This document shows, piece by piece, positions 15,437-19,935 of a DNA stretch of 19,935 nt; the stretch's first letter is position 1, and the number at the start of each line of letters is the position of its first letter. A program made the translations under genes and the position numbers. The DNA is taken from positions 1 to 19,935 of the forward strand of contig CBFDCR010000088.1 in NCBI GenBank assembly GCA_965603365.1, in the 5' to 3' direction. Origin of the DNA: JAHELQ01 sp965603365. GTDB lineage: Bacteria; Acidobacteriota; Aminicenantia; UBA2199. The notes beneath the pieces are model-generated. The model saw nothing but the letters and a program-made list of their open reading frames with translations. It had not been told where the DNA came from and did not search any database.

Positions 15437-16680
15437 AGGAACCTCCCTGGATGGGTAATTTCGCCGTTAATCGCCGAGGCCGCCACCGATAGGGGGGAGC
15501 CCAGGTATATGTCGGCCTCCCGGCAGCCCATCCGGCCCCTGAAGTTGCGGTTGGCGGTGGAGAAGGTGACCTCCCCGGGCGCCATGACACCCTGGTGCGC
15601 GCCCAGGCAGGGGCCGCAGCCGGGGTTCAACACGATGGCACCGGCATCGATGAATATCTCCAGTACGCCTTTTTTTAGGGCTTCCCGGTAGACATTCCAG
15701 GAGGCCGGGATGATCAGGGTGCGCACCTTCACCCGCCGGCCCTTCAGGATGCTGGCCGCCGCCTCCAGGTCCTCCAACCGGCCGTTGGTGCAGGTGCCGA
15801 TCAGGGCCTGGTCGATCTTTTGGCCGGCCACTTCGTCGATGGGCACGTAGTTGTCCACCGTGTGGGGTCTGGCCACCGCCGGGGAGATGGCGGAGACATC
15901 GAATTCGATGGTGTCGGCATATGAGGCATCGCTGTCGGAATAGAGGGCTTCATAGTCATCCCTGGCCCGGTATTTGAGGTAGTCAAAGGTAAGCTGGTCC
16001 GGCGGTACGTAGCCGTTCTTGGCCCCCATCTCGGCTGCCATGTTGCAAAATACCATGCGGTCGGCAATGTTCATCCGTTCCACCACTTGGCCGCCAAATT
16101 CCACCGCCTGGTAATCGGCACCGTCGGCCTTGATCCGGCCGATGATGGAGAGCACGACATCCTTGGCAGTCACGGCCGGCGGCATGTTGCCCTTGACAAC
16201 GATCTTCATGGTCTCCGGCACCTGGAACCACAACTCGCCGGTGGCCCAGATGGCCGCCACCTCGGAGCGGCCGATACCGGCGGCAAACGCGCCTAAGGCG
16301 CCGTAGGTGGTGGTGTGGGAATCGGAGCCCACGATCAGCTTGCCGGGTGCGGCGAATCCCTGCTCCACCAGCACCTGGTGGCAGATGCCGTGGTTGATAT
16401 CGAAAAAGTGGCCGATGCCCTGTTCCCTGACAAACTGGCGGATCTCCTGGTGATTCACCGCCGAGGACTCTTTGGGGGCCGGGATCTCGTGGTCCAGGAT
16501 AATGACCACCCGGTCGGGGTATTTGATCTGCCGGATGCCGATCTTCTTAAAGGTGTGGGAGATGGCTGCCGCGTTGTCGTGACTCATCACATAGTCGGGC
16601 TCCACCGACACGATGGTCCCGGCCGTCACACTCTTACCGGCTTTGCGGCTAAACAGCTTCTCTACAAATGTTTGAGCCAT
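15433..16680 (-). CDS. leuC: LeuC-type hydro-lyase large subunit (3-isopropylmalate dehydratase/homoaconitase family)
   Basis: This 415-residue protein is the iron-sulfur catalytic subunit of an aconitase-superfamily dehydratase. The [4Fe-4S] ligands are visible as Cys297 in GTCTNGR and Cys355/Cys358 in NPGCGPCLG. GSDSHTTTYGALGAFA (118-133) and STANRNFRGRMG near the end are further conserved active-site segments. Length fits the short archaeal-type LeuC/HacA group rather than the bacterial form of about 465 residues. AGGAG precedes the start at a good distance. It is the first gene of a minus-strand operon with the small subunit and an isocitrate-dehydrogenase-like enzyme, and no leuA or other leucine gene is visible. 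Isomerisation followed by oxidative decarboxylation is thus the likely pair of reactions, but the acid is unknown. The symbol marks the family only. Confidence 0.87.
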   Translation of the reverse strand: MAQTFVEKLFSRKAGKSVTAGTIVSVEPDYVMSHDNAAAISHTFKKIGIRQIKYPDRVVIILDHEIPAPKESSAVNHQEIRQFVREQGIGHFFDINHGICHQVLVEQGFAAPGKLIVGSDSHTTTYGALGAFAAGIGRSEVAAIWATGELWFQVPETMKIVVKGNMPPAVTAKDVVLSIIGRIKADGADYQAVEFGGQVVERMNIADRMVFCNMAAEMGAKNGYVPPDQLTFDYLKYRARDDYEALYSDSDASYADTIEFDVSAISPAVARPHTVDNYVPIDEVAGQKIDQALIGTCTNGRLEDLEAAASILKGRRVKVRTLIIPASWNVYREALKKGVLEIFIDAGAIVLNPGCGPCLGAHQGVMAPGEVTFSTANRNFRGRMGCREADIYLGSPLSVAASAINGEITHPGRFL

Positions 16681-16905
16681 TATTTTCTCCTAAATTGGAG
16701 TCTCATTTTATCGTATCCCCTTCAATAAGTAAAGAGCAAATCCCCAAATAAACCCCAAAACCCACACATTTCCCCCCCCTTCATTTTTTAGTATGAATTA
16801 CCGCCCCGCAAGGGACGCAGATCCCCGATTTCCCCGATATCCTGGTTGTCTCCTCGAATGGGATGATTTTTACTCGACGAGGACGGATAAACGGTGTTCA
16901 TTATC

Positions 16906-17346
16906 GGACAAAATTTGTCTGATCTCAGAGAAATTTTATCTAACATCAGAGAAACTTTATCTGACGCCAGAGAAATATTGTCTGACGTCAGACGAATTTT
17001 ATCCGACATCAGAGAAATATTGTCTGGCATCACAGAAATTTTGTCTAACGTCAGAGAAATGTTATCTGACATCAGACAAAATTTGTCAGACGTCAGAAAG
17101 ATTTTGTCTAACGTCAGAGAAATTCCGTCTGACCTCAGAGAAATGTTGTCTGGCATCAGAGAAACTTTATCCAACGTCAGAGAAATTTTATCTGGCATCA
17201 GACGAATTTTATCTAACGTCAGAGAAACTTTGTCTGACTTCAGAGAAACTTTGTCTGACGGTGGATAACTTTTGTCTGACGTCGGAGAAATGTTGTCCGT
17301 TAACGGACAGATTTTGTCCGATGATGGAGAAATGTTATCCTCCCTG
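16906..17346. repeat. Array of twenty-one degenerate 21-bp tandem units in a gene-free region
   Basis: Twenty-one units of exactly 21 bases run head to tail without an indel. The common form is AGAGAAATTTTRTCTRACRTC; units 2-17 usually start AGA, while the first and the last four start GGA. Each unit carries an A/T tract (AAATTTT) and many carry the palindrome TCTGACGTCAGA across the junction. Because 21 is divisible by three and the unit lacks stops in several frames, long ORFs appear on both strands: plus 16793-17410 and GTG 16894-17268, and minus 17198-16788. None has a convincing ribosome binding site. The array fills most of the 766-base gap between the LeuC-type gene (start 16680) and the HEPN gene (stop 17447). 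The rest, 16681-16905 and 17347-17446, shows only a homopolymeric C run near 16773 and the ribosome binding site of the LeuC-type gene. Confidence 0.93.
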
Positions 17347-17446
17347 GATTGATTCGGAACAAAAAATGGGGGACAGCAGCAAATTACGAAACCAGAAGTT
17401 ACAGCTTTAAGCGTGCTTTTTTGGATTAAACGGTCAACGACGAGTT

Positions 17447-18907
17447 TTATTCGATGATGGCTATTTTCGCCGTTTCTCCCTTCGGGATAGAAGATATATC
17501 TTTGTATTCTCCGCTGTAATTTAATAGTTTTAAAAATATTTTATCCAGGAAATTAACCAGGAAGAAATACTCCTCCGCTTTAGAATTGTGAGGAGAGCGC
17601 TTTTGTCTCTTTCTTGGCGTAGCAACTTTGTAATAAAAATTTCCAGTATGAACTAACTTATTCCGGCTAGCTATAAATAGAGCTAAATCTTTAGAAGAAA
17701 CATCTAGATCGATATCTTTTAACAATTTTTTTAAAACATATCTAAAAGACCTTCGATTGAATTGAAAGAATTTTTCTTCACTAAAACTTTCACTTTCCTT
17801 GGGTAGGTCCTTAGACTTCATAAATTCCATAAATATTGTTCGCATTTCTGGAACAATTTCTTTAAACTTCTTTTCATCTATAATATATTCATTTGCCGGT
17901 GAATCTTTCATAGAAGTAAAGGCATATTTCAGGGTTTCTAATGTAATAGCGAGCTTCAAACCTCTGGCTTCAATAAAATCATTTTCAGACTTGGCTTCTA
18001 AATAGGTGTTAATCAAACTCTTTTCTAAAATACCAGATTTATTCATCTGAAAAGTTTCAAAAGTACTTTCGATAAACCTCTTTGTTGTTGATGGGTTTTC
18101 AGGAGCAATGAGTGCCAAGGGATTGAAAGGCTTTGTTCTATTTGCATAATGAAAACGTTTTATGTTTTTGTTTTCTCCATTGTATAAATAGATATAAATC
18201 CACTGAACTTTGGTCCCCCGCGCTATTGAAAGGAGATGACAGAGGTCATCAATGATTTCTCGCAAGTTTTCCATCTCCTCTTCTGAGTCCAACTCTGCTT
18301 TTATTTTACAGGTAACAGCAACGTTTTTAAGTACTTTTAAGCGTCTTTTAATATTCTCATAGGAATCATTTCTAATAATAACAAGATCTGTTACTCTCTT
18401 ATCCAGTCCCCTCAATTCTAAAGGAAGCTCGGTTAGATTATGAACTTTTACCCATTCTGTGGGTTTACTGGTGGGTAAAAAATTTTCCTTATTTTGACCC
18501 GTGAATAAAAAATTGGTAATACCAAACTCGGCATACTTAATTTCATTATTCGAGTTTGGCAAATCTACAACAAGCTCCTTTAAAAAAAATGCAAGGCGAA
18601 CTATAGTACCGGCTTCTGGAAGATTCTCTCCAAGATCATTTATCTGAAAGCCCCCTTTATCAGAAAAGAGTTTTATACCTGTATCTGTTTTCCCCTCAAA
18701 ATGCTTGAGATTAAATTTGAACTCCTCAGAAATAGGTGGTTGTTCAAGAAATTCACACTGTAAAACTACCGTTCCATCAACAAGCTGCCAAATTTGAAAT
18801 TCACATTGGTAAGATTGGTCTCCTATATCCGTAAGTTTGCCTGTACCTCTATAAAATACAATCGACTCACCATAATTTGACTGTATCTCATTCGTTTCTG
18901 AATTCAT
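17447..18907 (-). CDS. ApeA-like HEPN-domain protein, candidate RNase of a defence system
   Basis: This 486-residue AT-rich protein has no signal peptide. Residues 1 to about 270 form a mostly beta-rich N-terminal part. About 290-470 is helical and carries Arg415-Asn-Lys-Leu-Val-His420 (SRNKLVHTG), a canonical Rx4H motif with a polar residue after Arg, the catalytic signature of HEPN RNases. The segment after it (EEYFFLVNFLDKIFLKLL, then YSGEY) resembles the C-terminus of ApeA-type HEPN proteins, which act in abortive-infection defence; the likeness is by pattern and memory. The ribosome binding site is weak. The gene lies 50 bases downstream of the aspartic protease gene on the same strand and is probably co-transcribed. 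It may cleave cellular RNA on infection or stress. A non-defensive role is possible. Confidence 0.72.
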   Translation of the reverse strand: MNSETNEIQSNYGESIVFYRGTGKLTDIGDQSYQCEFQIWQLVDGTVVLQCEFLEQPPISEEFKFNLKHFEGKTDTGIKLFSDKGGFQINDLGENLPEAGTIVRLAFFLKELVVDLPNSNNEIKYAEFGITNFLFTGQNKENFLPTSKPTEWVKVHNLTELPLELRGLDKRVTDLVIIRNDSYENIKRRLKVLKNVAVTCKIKAELDSEEEMENLREIIDDLCHLLSIARGTKVQWIYIYLYNGENKNIKRFHYANRTKPFNPLALIAPENPSTTKRFIESTFETFQMNKSGILEKSLINTYLEAKSENDFIEARGLKLAITLETLKYAFTSMKDSPANEYIIDEKKFKEIVPEMRTIFMEFMKSKDLPKESESFSEEKFFQFNRRSFRYVLKKLLKDIDLDVSSKDLALFIASRNKLVHTGNFYYKVATPRKRQKRSPHNSKAEEYFFLVNFLDKIFLKLLNYSGEYKDISSIPKGETAKIAIIE

Positions 18908-18957
18908 TCTTCACTCATTGTCAACTCAATTTCTTTCACTAACAATTAAAATATTCG

Positions 18958-19335
18958 TCAGGATATATCCAGGAAGCCTTTTTTGTAATCGATTACAGTG
19001 CGGAAATGCTTTAAAAAGCTTAATCCCAACAGGCCCCTTAATCCAGTCAATTCAGGGATATCATGACAGATCACCTCAACATCTCCGGCTGAAATACTTC
19101 CCATTGAAATTTCTTGCAACCGCAGCTTGGGAACCTCGATGACACCATTTGCCGTAAGCATTTCCTGACGGTCCGGTACAACGGCGGGATCATAACCAAT
19201 AATTTTAAGATCTGTCCAGGAAATCGATGTAAGTGCGGCTCCCGTATCAAGGATCATATCTATCCTGATGGAACCGGATGGCCCGGTAATCTTGACGTTT
19301 TTTACGATTAACGGTATTCCAATGGGGATACGCAT
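18958..19335 (-). CDS. Retropepsin-like aspartic protease (bacterial clan AA)
   Basis: This 125-residue protein is the size of a single retropepsin-like monomer, which would dimerise to form the active site. The catalytic Asp30 lies in MILDTGAALTSIS, a typical DTGA motif preceded by hydrophobic residues. The C-terminal GLLGLSFLKHF, then VIDYKKGFLDI, is the conserved second hydrophobic-Gly element of these proteins. No signal peptide or membrane segment is present, so it should be cytoplasmic. The first ATG, at 19335, lies 28 bases inside the upstream DUF5678-like gene and has no clear ribosome binding site, which suggests coupled translation. Substrate unknown; similar small proteases are often found beside a short DUF5678-type protein (recalled). 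Confidence 0.83.
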   Translation of the reverse strand: MRIPIGIPLIVKNVKITGPSGSIRIDMILDTGAALTSISWTDLKIIGYDPAVVPDRQEMLTANGVIEVPKLRLQEISMGSISAGDVEVICHDIPELTGLRGLLGLSFLKHFRTVIDYKKGFLDIS

Positions 19336-19556
19336 GGATCACTTAATTCAAAAAGAGCGGCGTATCGTTCGGGGATGGAGGGACCGGCAAAGGTAATGTA
19401 GACATCCTTTATTCTCTTTTGCAGCAATTCCCTGTCGAATTCCCGACGGTTCTTTTTGTGCACCAATACTTCGCCTTCTGGATCGGACCTCTCATTATGA
19501 AGTCGAAAGGCGATCCATTCTCCCGGGAATTTATTTTTTGCCTCTTCAAGCCTCAT
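19308..19556 (-). CDS. Small DUF5678-like protein paired with the aspartic protease
   Basis: An 82-residue protein, first gene of the right-hand minus-strand group. The pattern FPGEWIAF near the start, GEVLVHKKNRREFDREL in the middle and VYITFAGPSIPE towards the end fits DUF5678-type proteins, whose usual form is YPGEWVAI, then a hydrophobic strand and GxxxxEL, then VxxTFVP. This match is from memory. A GAGGAG ribosome binding site and an extended -10 promoter precede the ATG. Its last 28 bases overlap the aspartic protease gene. The pair may be enzyme and regulator, inhibitor or substrate, but nothing in the sequence proves this. Confidence 0.65.
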   Translation of the reverse strand: MRLEEAKNKFPGEWIAFRLHNERSDPEGEVLVHKKNRREFDRELLQKRIKDVYITFAGPSIPERYAALFELSDPCVSPLEYR

Positions 19557-19579
19557 ATTTAACTCCTCATCTGTTCTAT

Positions 19580-19608
19580 ATTATAACACCAAAATTGAAT
19601 TTTTTAAA
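19580..19608 (-). promoter_or_regulatory. Extended -10 promoter for the protease/HEPN group
   Basis: On the minus strand a perfect TATAAT (plus positions 19580-19585) is preceded by TGT, giving the extended -10 form TGnTATAAT. A partial -35, TTTAAA (19603-19608), lies 17 bases upstream. The -10 is 23 bases from the ATG at 19556, which leaves a short leader with the GAGGAG site. Confidence 0.6.
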
Positions 19609-19671
19609 CAACAGGGACGAAAAATCGAGAACAGTCACAAAGTCCCCTTCCGGTTCCCTCTCTAGCATTCC

Positions 19672-19700
19672 TTGAATTATATGCTTAAACCCTTTATAAT
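19672..19700 (+). promoter_or_regulatory. Sigma70-like promoter for the AlbA_2-type gene
   Basis: TTGAAT at 19672-19677 (four of six consensus positions) and a perfect TATAAT at 19695-19700 are separated by 17 bases. The ATG follows at 19719, so the expected transcript start (about 19706) leaves only a 12-base leader that consists almost entirely of the AGGAG site at 19708-19712. Confidence 0.65.
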
Positions 19701-19718
19701 TATTTCTAGGAGATTTAA

Positions 19719-19935
19719 ATGCATACATTCAATCCTTTTGATAAAGAATTTGAAGAAATAACAACGGATGATCTTAATGTTCTAAAAGAAAAGGAAGTTG
19801 CAGAGGGCTGGTATGTTGAGTATAAAAGAGAAGTCCCACAGAAAGTAGAAAAAATTGCAAAATCGATTTCTTCGTTCTCCAATCAATATGGGGGTTGGCT
19901 TTTCTATGGGATTGAAGAAAACAAAGAACCTAGAA
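19719..19935 (+). CDS. AlbA_2/Schlafen-like domain protein, N-terminal part only
   Basis: The frame starts at ATG 19719, with AGGAG six bases upstream, and runs off the right edge after 72 codons. Residues about 28-66 match the start of an AlbA_2 (Schlafen AlbA-type) domain. Glu34 and Lys36 in YVEYKRE are the usual acidic-x-Lys pair, and ISSFSNQYGGWLFYGIEE reproduces the conserved SxFxNxxGGxxxxGI stretch. Such domains occur in proteins often called divergent AAA-4 or ATP-binding proteins, and some have nucleic-acid-related or defence roles. The ORF is AT-rich like the HEPN group and diverges from it. The rest of the protein, and so its overall class, is outside the window. Confidence 0.78.
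   Translation, partial: MHTFNPFDKEFEEITTDDLNVLKEKEVAEGWYVEYKREVPQKVEKIAKSISSFSNQYGGWLFYGIEENKEPR

Noticed and set aside
16906..17346. The 21-bp array as a CRISPR.
   Set aside because: Units are contiguous with no unique spacers, and no cas gene is in the window.
16793..17410. A 205-residue plus-strand gene across the 21-bp array.
   Set aside because: No ribosome binding site precedes the ATG, and the array opens several frames on both strands simply because the unit is 21 bases without stops; the coding question is reported as a finding instead.
18905..18930. A four-codon ORF (ATG AGT GAA GAA TGA) ending in an ATGA overlap with the HEPN start.
   Set aside because: Too short to support; it most likely arises by chance.

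Overview
The window looks like chromosomal DNA from a Gram-negative environmental bacterium, perhaps a deltaproteobacterium (Desulfobacterota). That assignment is inferred from the gene families (SPASM protein, LeuC/LeuD-type hydro-lyase, multi-PAS kinase, many exported modular proteins) and is not proven. No rRNA, tRNA or CRISPR array is visible. Composition changes sharply: about 1-4,850 and 16,700-19,935 are AT-rich, while about 5,100-16,680 is GC-rich. This suggests a patchwork of segments with different histories.

Left block (1-5,100, plus strand). The window opens inside a radical SAM/SPASM protein, of which only the cluster-binding C-terminus is present. A good sigma70-like promoter then precedes a tight three-gene unit: a triple-PAS histidine kinase, a stand-alone receiver protein and a four-helix membrane protein of unknown function. 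The unit probably forms one signalling pathway. A short decayed ORF and a palindromic terminator close the block.

Central block (5,131-13,644). A minus-strand fusion of a ZZ zinc finger with a trypsin-like protease faces away from a plus-strand series. That series holds an exported beta-propeller/transglutaminase-like protein, a GNAT acetyltransferase, a small DUF6916-like protein, a tail-collar (microcystin-dependent) protein and a 1,367-residue secreted mosaic protein. The mosaic carries a CSLREA-type start, a beta-helix, five 100-residue FN3-like repeats, and an Ig-like domain that appears to be split by an inserted module. The series reads as an envelope or extracellular module, not a prophage.

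Metabolic operon (16,680-13,737, minus strand). LeuC-type large subunit, LeuD-type small subunit and an isocitrate-dehydrogenase-like enzyme are joined by ATGA overlaps or near overlaps. The dehydrogenase has isocitrate-type substrate and NADP residues, so the operon may make or use isocitrate (or a homologue) instead of serving leucine synthesis.

Right block (16,681-19,935). A 441-bp array of 21 degenerate 21-bp units lies in the intergenic space. It is followed by a minus-strand group: a DUF5678-like small protein overlapping a retropepsin-like aspartic protease, then a protein with a canonical HEPN RNase motif (Rx4H). A divergently transcribed AlbA_2/Schlafen-like gene starts at the right edge. 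These genes look like a small defence or stress cluster, and with the repeat array they are the best candidates for something undescribed.
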